Shown: piece after piece, positions 1 to 7,283 of the stretch | Position numbering within the stretch: position 1 is the stretch's first letter | How the letters are laid out: every line of letters starts with the position of its first letter | NCBI GenBank assembly: GCA_964478125.1 | Contig: CAYZGR010000065.1 | Location: forward strand, 1-17,648 | Source: FW021-bin31 sp964478125 | GTDB taxonomy: Bacteria > Bacteroidota > Bacteroidia > Chitinophagales > Chitinophagaceae | DNA: 17,648 nt | Direction of reading: 5' to 3' | Made by a program: the position numbers and the translations under genes | Notes under the pieces: model-generated | Told to the model about the DNA's origin: nothing | Databases searched by the model: none | The model's input: the letters and a program-made list of their open reading frames with translations, nothing else

Positions 1-62
1 GAGTAGTTAAGCCCCGCCTGGCCGATGGTACTGGTATTTTTCCGGGAGAGTAGGACGTTGCC
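1..62 (+). rRNA. rrf: 5S ribosomal RNA, 3' part only
   Basis: The first 62 bases match the 3' half of a bacterial 5S rRNA. They contain the AAGCCC...GCCGATGGTACTG block, a U-rich loop, then GGGAGAGTAGGACGTTGCC, the usual closing arm and 3' end. The 5' half lies outside the window. A hairpin terminator follows 10 bases later, so this is the end of an rRNA operon transcribed rightward. The exact 3' end is uncertain by a few bases because the pairing 5' strand is missing. Confidence 0.93.
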
Positions 63-71
63 ATATTTATT

Positions 72-107
72 AAAAGCCTTCGTTGCAATAAGCAATGAAG
101 GCTTTTT
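72..107 (+). terminator. Intrinsic terminator of the rRNA operon, probably bidirectional
   Basis: A 15-base stem (72-86 with 92-106) has only one G-U type mismatch, encloses an AATAA loop and runs into a T stretch (103-107). It lies 10 bases after the 5S rRNA end. Read on the minus strand, the same hairpin ends in four Ts followed by AT-rich sequence, so it could also stop transcripts from the converging ABC operon that ends at 160. Confidence 0.9.
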
Positions 108-152
108 GCTTTATACGGGGCCTCTTGTACCTTTTTCGACCTTGATCTGGCG

Positions 153-170
153 GTACCCGTTATCGGGTAC
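153..170 (-). other. Perfect hairpin enclosing the permease stop codon
   Basis: GTACCCG (153-159) and CGGGTAC (164-170) form a perfect 7-bp stem with a four-base loop. On the minus strand the loop reads ATAA and contains the TAA stop codon of the ABC permease (162-160). No T run follows on either strand, so it is not a classical intrinsic terminator. It may protect the mRNA 3' end or slow ribosomes at termination. That role is inferred; only the pairing is seen. Confidence 0.5.
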
Positions 171-1119
171 GTATTTCCTTTTTCATAAATAACACATAAG
201 AGATCACAAAACAAATAATGGTGACGGCGATCAGCCCGACAAACTGTGGCCAGGCCAGCAACAAGCTTTGTCCCAGCGGAAGGGGACTGGGAATAGCGCC
301 ATAGACCTGCCGCATGGTGAGAGGACCAAGGCTTCTAACAGAAGGTAATAACAGGGTAGTAGTCGCATCACTAAATAGCTGGGAAGGCATGATGCTGAAA
401 AGATTGGCCGTGATCTTTTGGTGCTTGATCATACCTGCTCCGGAAATGGGAGAAGCGGGCATCAAAGAACTGGCAATAAGCTTTACGATCATGGGATAAA
501 AGACTGAAAAGAAAAGCCACACAGCTATGGAGGTCAGTGCAGAAGTGGCTGCCTGTCGAAAGCGGATAGAGAAGAGAATGGAAAGATTGAGCCAGAAGGC
601 TACATAAATGATGCTTAATATCAAAAAACAAACGATTCTTAAGAATTCTTCCGGTGACGGAGGAATGCCGATCATGATCAAACCGAAACCTATGACAAGC
701 AGTGTCAGAGCTGTAAGCATGCTTCCGATTACAATCAGGGATGCAGTAAATTTAGCATTGATGATATAGTCTCTATGGATAGGCTGTGCCATGATCCGTC
801 CCATCGTTCGGTTGTTCAGCTCCGAGTTAATAGCATCGAATCCCAGGCTTATTCCCAATAACGGACCTAAAAAGGTGATAAATACATGAAAGGGGGGGAG
901 GGTACCGTCTGAAAGGGTAAACAACTTCAAAAAGAAAAAAGTGCCGTTAGGATCATCGGGTTTAACCGCCTGACCCAGATTGGTAAGAGAAGTATAAAGT
1001 GCCCCCATACAGGTTAGCAGCATCAGCGCCCCCAGGATTATAAAACGCCAGCTGCGAACTTGATCCGATACTTCCTTATAAACCATTACCCAAAATGGAG
1101 AACTTGTTTTTACCCTCAT
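160..1119 (-). CDS. ABC-2 type transporter permease (NosY-like)
   Basis: This 319-residue inner-membrane protein should be the channel subunit for the ATPase encoded just upstream. About six hydrophobic segments are visible, near residues 25-45, 75-95, 125-150, 160-185, 193-215 and 291-313. The N-terminal amphipathic stretch (VMVYKEVSDQVRSWRF) and the segment FDAINSELNNRTMGRIMAQP, followed by an HRDYIINAKF-like motif near residues 95-125, are typical of ABC-2 permeases of the NosY/COG1277 kind. Its ATG overlaps the TGA of the ATPase gene in an ATGA arrangement, which implies translational coupling and a 1:1 complex. The substrate cannot be read from the sequence. The family includes exporters and machines that act on envelope proteins, and the NEW3 protein in the same operon is the only hint. 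It converges on the rRNA operon. Confidence 0.88.
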   Translation of the reverse strand: MRVKTSSPFWVMVYKEVSDQVRSWRFIILGALMLLTCMGALYTSLTNLGQAVKPDDPNGTFFFLKLFTLSDGTLPPFHVFITFLGPLLGISLGFDAINSELNNRTMGRIMAQPIHRDYIINAKFTASLIVIGSMLTALTLLVIGFGLIMIGIPPSPEEFLRIVCFLILSIIYVAFWLNLSILFSIRFRQAATSALTSIAVWLFFSVFYPMIVKLIASSLMPASPISGAGMIKHQKITANLFSIMPSQLFSDATTTLLLPSVRSLGPLTMRQVYGAIPSPLPLGQSLLLAWPQFVGLIAVTIICFVISYVLFMKKEIRTR

Positions 1120-2093
1120 GACAATACCTCTTCTTTTTCAAAATAACGTTGATAAATATCATCTAAGCCATATTCTCTTTTGGCCAGTCCGGTCAATGAT
1201 AACCCTGATTGTACAACTGTTTTGGCAATGGTTGCTGAAAGATCTTCTATACAGGATATTTTTAAAAGGTTTTTTTCCATAGTAATGGACTTTATTCCCT
1301 GATCCCGAAGCAACAATTGTTCAAGTTTTCCCAGTTCATCCGGGTTGCCATAGGCGTCATCAATCCGCGCTTCTATTACATAAGGTTCCTTAGAAAACAA
1401 TCTTTGGGATAAAGAAGCAATGTCGCCTTCCGCAATCAATTTGCCACTCACAAAAAGTCCTACGCGATCACAGATCTGCTGCACCTGATGTAGATGATGA
1501 GAGGAAAGCAAAACGGTAATTCCTTCTTCACGGCTGAGCTGCAGGATCAGTTCGAGAAATTCACGAACTCCTTTGGGATCAATTCCCAGTGTGGGTTCAT
1601 CAAGAATAATGATCATGGGATCTTTGATCAGAACGTCTGCGAGTCCCAGCCTTTGAATCATTCCCCGAGAATACTTTCCTGCCTTTTTATTGGCAGCCTC
1701 TTCCAGCCCCACTCTTTTAAGCAATTGTAGGGCGTCTTCTCTGGCTTTTTTTATAGGAAAGCCATTGAGACGTGCGACATATACCAGATTTTCTAATCCT
1801 GTCATGTTATCGTAGAATCCTACATTATCCGGGAGGTACCCTACCTTTTTTTTTACTTCTACAGGAAATCTGGTTGCATCCATATCACAGATAATGGCCC
1901 TACCTGTGTCTGGTTCTGTGAGCCCCAACATCATAAGGATCGTGGTAGATTTCCCGGCGCCGTTGGGGCCCAGTAACCCAAATATTTCTCCTTTATATAT
2001 AGAGAGGTTCAGATGATCAACGGCCGTCAGACTTTCATATCTTTTGGTTAATCCGCTTAATTCTATAATAGGTTTTCGCTCCTGTTGCTCCAT
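1116..2093 (-). CDS. ABC transporter ATP-binding protein (NosF/CcmA-like)
   Basis: This 325-residue cytoplasmic ATPase powers the permease encoded downstream. From the chosen start, Walker A GPNGAGKST is at 42-50, the signature YSRGMIQRLG at 141-150, Walker B IIILDEP at 161-167, and the switch histidine is H199 in SSH. About 100 residues follow the nucleotide-binding domain, as is usual in this exporter class. I chose ATG 2093 over an in-frame start at 2171. The extension would overlap the upstream gene and matches no family feature, whereas ATG 2093 has a strong Shine-Dalgarno (minus strand GGGAGGA, 7 bases away) and lies 2 bases after the upstream stop. The TGA overlaps the permease ATG. 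Confidence 0.93.
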   Translation of the reverse strand: MEQQERKPIIELSGLTKRYESLTAVDHLNLSIYKGEIFGLLGPNGAGKSTTILMMLGLTEPDTGRAIICDMDATRFPVEVKKKVGYLPDNVGFYDNMTGLENLVYVARLNGFPIKKAREDALQLLKRVGLEEAANKKAGKYSRGMIQRLGLADVLIKDPMIIILDEPTLGIDPKGVREFLELILQLSREEGITVLLSSHHLHQVQQICDRVGLFVSGKLIAEGDIASLSQRLFSKEPYVIEARIDDAYGNPDELGKLEQLLLRDQGIKSITMEKNLLKISCIEDLSATIAKTVVQSGLSLTGLAKREYGLDDIYQRYFEKEEVLS

Positions 2094-2095
2094 AT

Positions 2096-3250
2096 TTATC
2101 TCCTCCCGTATTTTCTGAATAAGAGGTAGATGGTACCCAATGCCAGAATAATAATTAATATACCGATCCATCCCCAGAGGGCAGAAGTTTTAACAGAAAC
2201 TCTGAAAGCGGCTTTCGAGGATGCCGAGGCAGTGCTGGCTTTCATATTTGTAACATAATCTCCTGCTATGGCATCTTTGTCTGCATGAATGGTGGCCATT
2301 ACCTTGGTTCTCTGGCCGGGAGCCAGTTCATTGATCTTTTTTGGAGCGAATGATACAGTCCAATCTGCAGGGGTGGTCGAACTCATATCAATATTTTTGA
2401 GCGGAGCCGAACCGGTATTTTCGACAGAGAGTTCCACCTTTTTATCATGTCCGGCAGTGATGTCAGTGCTCAACCTCCCGCTCGGAGTACTCAGGGATAG
2501 TTTATACGAACCTGTAATTACCACTTCCAGTACAAACCCTGCAGAAGTTTTGGAACTGGAGGCTTCTACCGGAATCTTATAAGTACCGGCAGCTGCCTGA
2601 TCGGGGGGATGTACTTCTATCGTGATACTTTGTGTTTGGTTGGGATCTACCTTTACAGACGCCACCTGTTTGTAGCTGGCCTTGAAATCTACCTGCCATC
2701 CTCTGGGCGCACGGGAATTCAGCGCATAATATTGTGTATCTGCCGTTGCATTTTTCAAGGAAGCATTGAAGGTAAAAGAGGTATTGGCGGCCCCTTCAAG
2801 GTTCGATTGTTTGGTGGTAAAAGCCGTTTTATAAGTACCGCTTTCAGAAACGTTGATGGTAAGGGGCAGATCGTCGTAGCCATCGGCTTTTACATGGAAT
2901 CGATAGTATCCTTTTTTAACTTTTAAAGGAACGACCACCTCCAGAGACAGGGTTTCTGTCTTATCCGGTAATACGGATATCCGACTGATCTCCCATCCTC
3001 CAGCTTTCAGAGTATGCGTCCAGCTTTTGGGTAATCCCAGAAGATAAACACTTGCGGTTTGCACATTTTTACTGTTGTTAACAACCTTGATAGAATAATT
3101 GATCGTCTGACCGGGTGTTACCGATATTCTGCTGTAGGGCGTATAAAGCTGGAGCGATTGGGCCCCGGCAGTAGAATTGAAAAAAGGAGAGAATAGAAAT
3201 ACGGACAGAAGGAAACACCAACGATAAGAAACAGGTAAGCGTATCTGCAT
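2096..3250 (-). CDS. Secreted membrane-anchored protein with three NEW3-like Ig domains (COG1470 type)
   Basis: This 384-residue protein begins with a signal peptide (hydrophobic 11-28, likely cleavage after AGA at about 30). Three repeats of about 100 residues follow (roughly 32-135, 140-246, 248-353). Each is beta-rich with a P-G-x-T start and a conserved Trp in a P-x-x-W element (LPKSW, APRGW, TPADW), the look of NEW3 (alpha-galactosidase-associated) Ig-like domains. A transmembrane helix at about 357-378 and a short basic tail (RKYGRR) anchor it with the domains outside the cytoplasm. It is the first gene of the operon, and its stop lies 2 bases before the ATPase start. It is probably the extracytoplasmic partner or substrate-facing part of the ABC machine. 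The domain call is good; the role is inferred. Confidence 0.82.
   Translation of the reverse strand: MQIRLPVSYRWCFLLSVFLFSPFFNSTAGAQSLQLYTPYSRISVTPGQTINYSIKVVNNSKNVQTASVYLLGLPKSWTHTLKAGGWEISRISVLPDKTETLSLEVVVPLKVKKGYYRFHVKADGYDDLPLTINVSESGTYKTAFTTKQSNLEGAANTSFTFNASLKNATADTQYYALNSRAPRGWQVDFKASYKQVASVKVDPNQTQSITIEVHPPDQAAAGTYKIPVEASSSKTSAGFVLEVVITGSYKLSLSTPSGRLSTDITAGHDKKVELSVENTGSAPLKNIDMSSTTPADWTVSFAPKKINELAPGQRTKVMATIHADKDAIAGDYVTNMKASTASASSKAAFRVSVKTSALWGWIGILIIILALGTIYLLFRKYGRR
2101..2108 (-). promoter_or_regulatory. Strong Shine-Dalgarno for the ABC ATPase gene
   Basis: On the minus strand CGGGAGGA ends 7 bases before ATG 2093. It is embedded in the last codons of the NEW3 gene (Tyr-Gly-Arg-Arg-stop). 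Bacteroidetes genes often lack such a strong site, so its presence decides the start and suggests reinitiation by ribosomes finishing the upstream gene. Confidence 0.7.
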
Positions 3251-3341
3251 TGAAATATCAGTTTTTAAAGATGAACAATAAAAAATGGTTTTTCAAAGGG
3301 ATCTAGGAATATAGAAGAATGGTTATTTTTTCTAGGGTGCT

Positions 3342-3372
3342 TAAACTTATTTCCAAGGTTTAATTAATCAAG
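3342..3372 (-). promoter_or_regulatory. Candidate promoter for the NEW3-ABC operon
   Basis: On the minus strand CTTG (3372-3369), 19 bases, then TAAGTTTA (3349-3342) fits the Bacteroidetes pattern TTTG-N19-21-TAnnTTTG with one mismatch in each box. Transcription would start near 3335, giving a leader of about 85 bases. A perfect -7 box TAGATTTG also lies at 3398-3391 but has no TTG at the right distance. The sequence is AT-rich, so chance matches are possible. Confidence 0.35.
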
Positions 3373-3473
3373 GAGTAATTTTGTCAGGGACAAATCTAAA
3401 TACTAAGAAATTGTATTTCTGTTAGAAATTAGTTAAAATTAGAATAACTTATTGATAAATTTTAGAACAGGAG

Positions 3474-3503
3474 CATATATAACATATTTATTATTTATAT
3501 ATG
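3474..3503. repeat. Perfect 9-bp inverted repeat in the divergent spacer
   Basis: CATATATAA (3474-3482) is the exact reverse complement of TTATATATG (3495-3503), with a 12-base spacer. It could be an operator for a dimeric regulator, or simply a product of the AT-rich composition. It lies between the two candidate promoter regions. Confidence 0.4.
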
Positions 3504-3572
3504 AATGAAATTCTTTCTGCTTTTTTACTTTGAAGATTGAAGAGGTTTTCGTCCCATTTATAACATTATCCT

Positions 3573-3580
3573 TACATTTA
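3573..3580 (+). promoter_or_regulatory. Candidate -7 box for the M16 peptidase operon
   Basis: TACATTTA matches TAnnTTTG in all but the last base and lies 44 bases before ATG 3625, at a normal leader distance. The -33 side is weak: only TTTTC near 3546-3550, about 22-23 bases upstream. Confidence 0.3.
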
Positions 3581-3624
3581 CACCCAAAATTATAAATCTC
3601 TCCTTAACACCAAAACACATCTTT

Positions 3625-4965
3625 ATGCAAAAATTTAATACCTTGGTGATCTTAGGGCTGTTGGTGGTCTGTAGCGTATCTGCTCAACAACACAAAATTG
3701 AATTTGTCCAGTATAAACTCCCTAACGGGCTTACGGTTATTCTCCACCAGGATACTTCTGTTCCCGTGGTGGCCAATACAGTGCTTTATCACGTGGGATC
3801 AAAAAATGAGAAACCGGGGCAAAGCGGCTTTGCCCATTTCTTTGAACATCTCATGTTTGAAGGTTCCGAATATATCGGGCGCGGCCAGTTTATGAAATAT
3901 GTGAGTAATGCCGGCGGCCAGCTTAACGCCAACACTACTGCCGATCGTACTTTTTATTATGAAAATCTGCCCGCCAATCAATTGAAACTGGGCCTTTGGC
4001 TTGAATCGGAGCGTATGATGCATGCCAAAATCGAGCAGATAGGGGTAAATACGCAACGTGAAGTGGTGAAGGAAGAAAAGCGAATGCGGGTGGACAATCA
4101 GCCTTATGGAACCATTTTCAAAGAAGTATGCAGCCATTTATTCAAAGGGACACCATATGAATGGACCACTATTGGTACCATGCATGATCTGAATCAGGCC
4201 AAATTGCAGGATTTTATTGATTTTTATAAAACCTATTATGTACCTGATAATGCGGTACTCTCCATAGCGGGAGATATAAATATCGACAGTACCCGAAAAA
4301 TGATAGCCGCTTATTTTGGGACCATTCCTAAGGGAACACATTCTATTCCCCGCCCTGAAATTCATCTATCCCCCTTGGGAAAATTGGCCAATAAGGTGGA
4401 TACTGTTTATGATAATATTCAATTACCGGCAGTAATAGAGGCCTATCGGGGTCCTGTGGAAGGTACTCCCGATTATTATGCTTTTCAGGTGTTGTCCGGT
4501 ATACTGAGTGGGGGAGCCTCCTCACGCATGCATCGCGATCTGATTGATAAAAAGGAACTTGCCCTGCAGGTGGCTTCTATTCCCCTGTCCATGGAAGGGG
4601 TGGGTGCTTATATTAATCTGGGTATTGTCAATGCCGGGGTAGCACCTCAGACGCTGCAGCAAGCGATTGATGAAGAAATTCATAAGATCAAGACGACTGA
4701 AGTGGGCGCACATGAATTTGAAAAGGTGATGAACCAGATTGAAACGAAGTATGTAGGCCGTGCATCAACACAATTGGGTATTGCCGAGCAGCTGGCTAAC
4801 TATTACGTATATTTTGGAAATGCTGATCTGATCAATACGGAACTGGATAGATATAAAAAGGTGACCCCGGCAGATGTTTTACGAGTGGCTAATAAATATT
4901 TGAATGATGATAACCGCATCATTCTTTATTATTTGCCGAAACCTGCAAAAAATACAAAAGGTTGA
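3625..4965 (+). CDS. M16 family zinc peptidase, catalytic (HxxEH) subunit
   Basis: This 446-residue exported metallopeptidase has a signal peptide in residues 1-20 (cleavage after SVSA). The inverted zinc motif HFFEH is at 71-75 and the third ligand is E151, in the REVVKEE segment. The spacing of 76 from H75 equals that of mitochondrial processing peptidase. The second half (about 240-446) is the paired M16 domain. At the place where an R/Y substrate-binding pair is expected it reads DLIDKKELALQVAS, with no tyrosine. The partner encoded 32 bases downstream carries that pair, so the two probably form an M16B heterodimer in the periplasm, as described for Sphingomonas SPH2681/SPH2682. Likely substrates are peptides or unfolded proteins. 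Confidence 0.92.
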   Translation: MQKFNTLVILGLLVVCSVSAQQHKIEFVQYKLPNGLTVILHQDTSVPVVANTVLYHVGSKNEKPGQSGFAHFFEHLMFEGSEYIGRGQFMKYVSNAGGQLNANTTADRTFYYENLPANQLKLGLWLESERMMHAKIEQIGVNTQREVVKEEKRMRVDNQPYGTIFKEVCSHLFKGTPYEWTTIGTMHDLNQAKLQDFIDFYKTYYVPDNAVLSIAGDINIDSTRKMIAAYFGTIPKGTHSIPRPEIHLSPLGKLANKVDTVYDNIQLPAVIEAYRGPVEGTPDYYAFQVLSGILSGGASSRMHRDLIDKKELALQVASIPLSMEGVGAYINLGIVNAGVAPQTLQQAIDEEIHKIKTTEVGAHEFEKVMNQIETKYVGRASTQLGIAEQLANYYVYFGNADLINTELDRYKKVTPADVLRVANKYLNDDNRIILYYLPKPAKNTKG

Positions 4966-4997
4966 TTTATTTCTCTTTAAGTTAAACAATATTTATT

Positions 4998-7070
4998 ATG
5001 AAATATATATTCTTTATAATCATCTTGCTGTTGGGATTACCCGCTTTTAGCCAGATATCGGTTGACCGGGCCCATGCGCCCGCACCGGGACCTGCTCCTG
5101 TGATTAACATTGGAACCCCCGCAAGCTTTACAACTACCAATGGCATAAAAGTTTTTGTGGTAGCAGATCATAAGATACCGAAAGTGAATGTTTCTCTTAT
5201 TCTCAAGAGAGATCCGATATTACAAGATGATAAAGTAGGTTTTGTGAGTATGGAAGGTACTATGATGCGTCGTGGGACGGAGTCCAAAACAAAAGCAGAA
5301 CTGGATAAAGAAATCGCTTTCCTGGGCGGAAGTATCAATACCGGCAGTACCAGCGCTTCGGCCGCTGCGCTCACCAAAAATTTTGATAAGATCTTCAACA
5401 TCTTTTCCGACGTAATCCTGCATCCGGCTTTCCGTGATTCGGAACTGGCAAAAGTTAAAAAACGGACACTTTCCGGTCTGGAGGCCGCTAAGGATGATCC
5501 TTCCTCTATTATGAGTAATGTGGTTTCTGTGGTAAATTTTGGTAAAGATCATCCTTATGGGGAGGTGGAAACGGAGCAAACAGTTAAGAATATTGAAATA
5601 AGTGACCTTAAAGACTATTATCATACCTATTGGAGGCCCAATATTGCTTATATGGCTTTCGTAGGGGATATTACGACTGAACATGCGAAAGAGCTGGTTA
5701 CTCAGTATCTGGGACAGTGGCAGGAAGATGATGTCCCGGAGCACCAATATCCGGAGCCGGTAAAGCCTGCTAAGACGATGATTTATGTCGCTGATCGCCC
5801 TTCTGCCGTACAGACCAATATTGAAATCACCGATCCTATTGAGTTCAAACCGGGTTCCTCCGATTATTTTGCAGCCCATATCATGAACCAGATCCTGGGA
5901 GGCGGTTCATCCGGTTGGCTGTTTCAGGATCTGAGGGAAAAATATGGATTTACTTACGGAGCTTATTCCAGTATTGGATCCGATCCCCTGTCGGGTAGTT
6001 TTTCTGCTTCTGCTGCCGTACGTACCGAAGTTACAGATAGTTCGCTGAGCCGCTTTATATATCAGCTCAAGCGCATAAGAAATGAAGCGGTAAATGCAGC
6101 TAAACTTGATAGCGCAAAAAACGTGATGTCGGGGCATTTTGCGCTTTCTCTGGAAGACCCTTCCAGAATTGCCCAGTTTGCTCTTAATATTGCCCGTTAT
6201 AATATGCCCCCGGACTTTTATAAGAACTATCTGAAGAGCATCGATTCAGTGACCGCGGCCGACGTACAAAGAGTTGCCCGCAAATATGTTACACCCGGGC
6301 AGGCCAATATGGTACTGGTTGGGAATTCGAAAGTTTTTTCAAAGCATCTGAGTAAGTATGGAGAAGTGCAATATGTGGATATTTATGGTCATCCTGTAGC
6401 GGCGCCTTCAAATAAGGCCGTACCGAAAGATGTGACTCCCGATCGCGTAATTCATAATTACATAAATGCTTTGGGAGGAATAGAGAAAATTAAAAGTGTG
6501 AAAGATCTGGTGATAGAGGCAAGTACGGAAATGCAGGGACAGAAAATTGAAATTGAACAAAAATATTTATTGCCTGATAAGTTCTTGATGACTGTGAAGC
6601 TTTCTTCACAAAACATGATTGTTTCTAAGATGCTGGTGAATGGAGATAAGGTCCTTTCTCAAAGGATGGGGCAAAATATTCCGCTTGATGAAACTCAAAA
6701 AGAAGGTCTGAAAAAACAAGCTGACCCTTTTCAGGAAGTTTCTTTATTAAATGGTAAGTATCAATTAGAACTTACCGGTATTGAAGATATCGACGGACAA
6801 GAGGCTTATGTACTTAAGTCTACAGATGCGGACGGGAAAACAACCACCTATTATTTTGATACAAAAACCGGATTGGAGTTGCGGCAGGCGACCAGCAACA
6901 AGACGCCTAAAGGGGAGGTAAGCAGCATTACTGATTTTAGTGATTACAAAGAAATTGAGGGTTTGAAATTTCCATTGAAGATGAAAACTCAAAATGGTCA
7001 AATGAAAATGAATATGACCGTGAATTCCATAAAAGTAAATAGTGGACTGAAAGAGAGTGATTTTCAGTAG
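4998..7070 (+). CDS. M16 family non-catalytic (R/Y) subunit with a C-terminal lipid-carrier-like domain
   Basis: This 690-residue exported protein has a signal peptide (1-18, cleavage near AFS-Q) and a Pro/Ala-rich linker (25-35). Two M16 domains follow (about 40-250 and 255-455). The zinc motif is absent: the corresponding helix reads GFVSMEGTMMRRGT at 81-94, with no His. The R/Y pair is present as R313 and Y320 in DLREKYGFTYGAYS, 7 residues apart as in processing peptidases. Residues about 480-690 are an extra domain, beginning HNYINALGGIEKIKSVKDL and rich in alternating beta strands. This resembles outer-membrane lipoprotein-sorting (LolA/LolB-like) folds common in Bacteroidetes proteins. 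It is co-transcribed with the catalytic subunit. The M16 call is firm; the C-terminal fold is inferred. Confidence 0.9.
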   Translation: MKYIFFIIILLLGLPAFSQISVDRAHAPAPGPAPVINIGTPASFTTTNGIKVFVVADHKIPKVNVSLILKRDPILQDDKVGFVSMEGTMMRRGTESKTKAELDKEIAFLGGSINTGSTSASAAALTKNFDKIFNIFSDVILHPAFRDSELAKVKKRTLSGLEAAKDDPSSIMSNVVSVVNFGKDHPYGEVETEQTVKNIEISDLKDYYHTYWRPNIAYMAFVGDITTEHAKELVTQYLGQWQEDDVPEHQYPEPVKPAKTMIYVADRPSAVQTNIEITDPIEFKPGSSDYFAAHIMNQILGGGSSGWLFQDLREKYGFTYGAYSSIGSDPLSGSFSASAAVRTEVTDSSLSRFIYQLKRIRNEAVNAAKLDSAKNVMSGHFALSLEDPSRIAQFALNIARYNMPPDFYKNYLKSIDSVTAADVQRVARKYVTPGQANMVLVGNSKVFSKHLSKYGEVQYVDIYGHPVAAPSNKAVPKDVTPDRVIHNYINALGGIEKIKSVKDLVIEASTEMQGQKIEIEQKYLLPDKFLMTVKLSSQNMIVSKMLVNGDKVLSQRMGQNIPLDETQKEGLKKQADPFQEVSLLNGKYQLELTGIEDIDGQEAYVLKSTDADGKTTTYYFDTKTGLELRQATSNKTPKGEVSSITDFSDYKEIEGLKFPLKMKTQNGQMKMNMTVNSIKVNSGLKESDFQ

Positions 7071-7283
7071 GAATAGAAACGGTTGTTTGAGAAGAGGCGG
7101 GGGATGTTATTTACCGGAACGGCAAAAACTGAATTCGACTAATGCTTTATTTTAACGATGGGGAAACGGAATCGCGGGTCAAAGGAAGAGGGATGTAGCT
7201 CTCATATTTCTTTGGTAATTTCAGAAATGGACCTTACTCATTCAAAATTCCCGTACCTTGTGCTATAATTATGGTGGTTTGCT
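7071..7283. other. Intergenic spacer between the M16 operon and the PorP/SprF gene
   Basis: These 213 bases hold no coding frame of note and no clear terminator. TACCTTG at 7254-7260 resembles a shortened -7 box (TAnnTTTG less one T), 24 bases before ATG 7284, but I see no matching -33 box. Confidence 0.4.

Larger units (their letters stand above)
3251..3624. other. AT-rich divergent intergenic region, no gene
   Basis: These 374 bases separate the minus-strand ABC operon from the plus-strand M16 operon. They hold candidate promoters for both sides and a perfect 9-bp inverted repeat at 3474-3503. I see no open frame with coding character, tRNA or obvious riboswitch. Confidence 0.7.

Noticed and set aside
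2094..2171. Longer N-terminus for the ABC ATPase starting at 2171
   Set aside because: The extra 26 residues overlap the NEW3 gene and lack family similarity. ATG 2093 has a strong Shine-Dalgarno at the right distance.
5220..5879. Antisense open frame of 219 codons inside the second M16 gene
   Set aside because: It is fully covered by a well-supported peptidase frame, has low-complexity Ile/Arg-rich content and no recognisable motif; it is a shadow frame.
7264..7269. TATAAT just upstream of the PorP/SprF gene
   Set aside because: It resembles the E. coli -10 box, but Bacteroidetes primary sigma uses TAnnTTTG, and no TTGACA partner is present.
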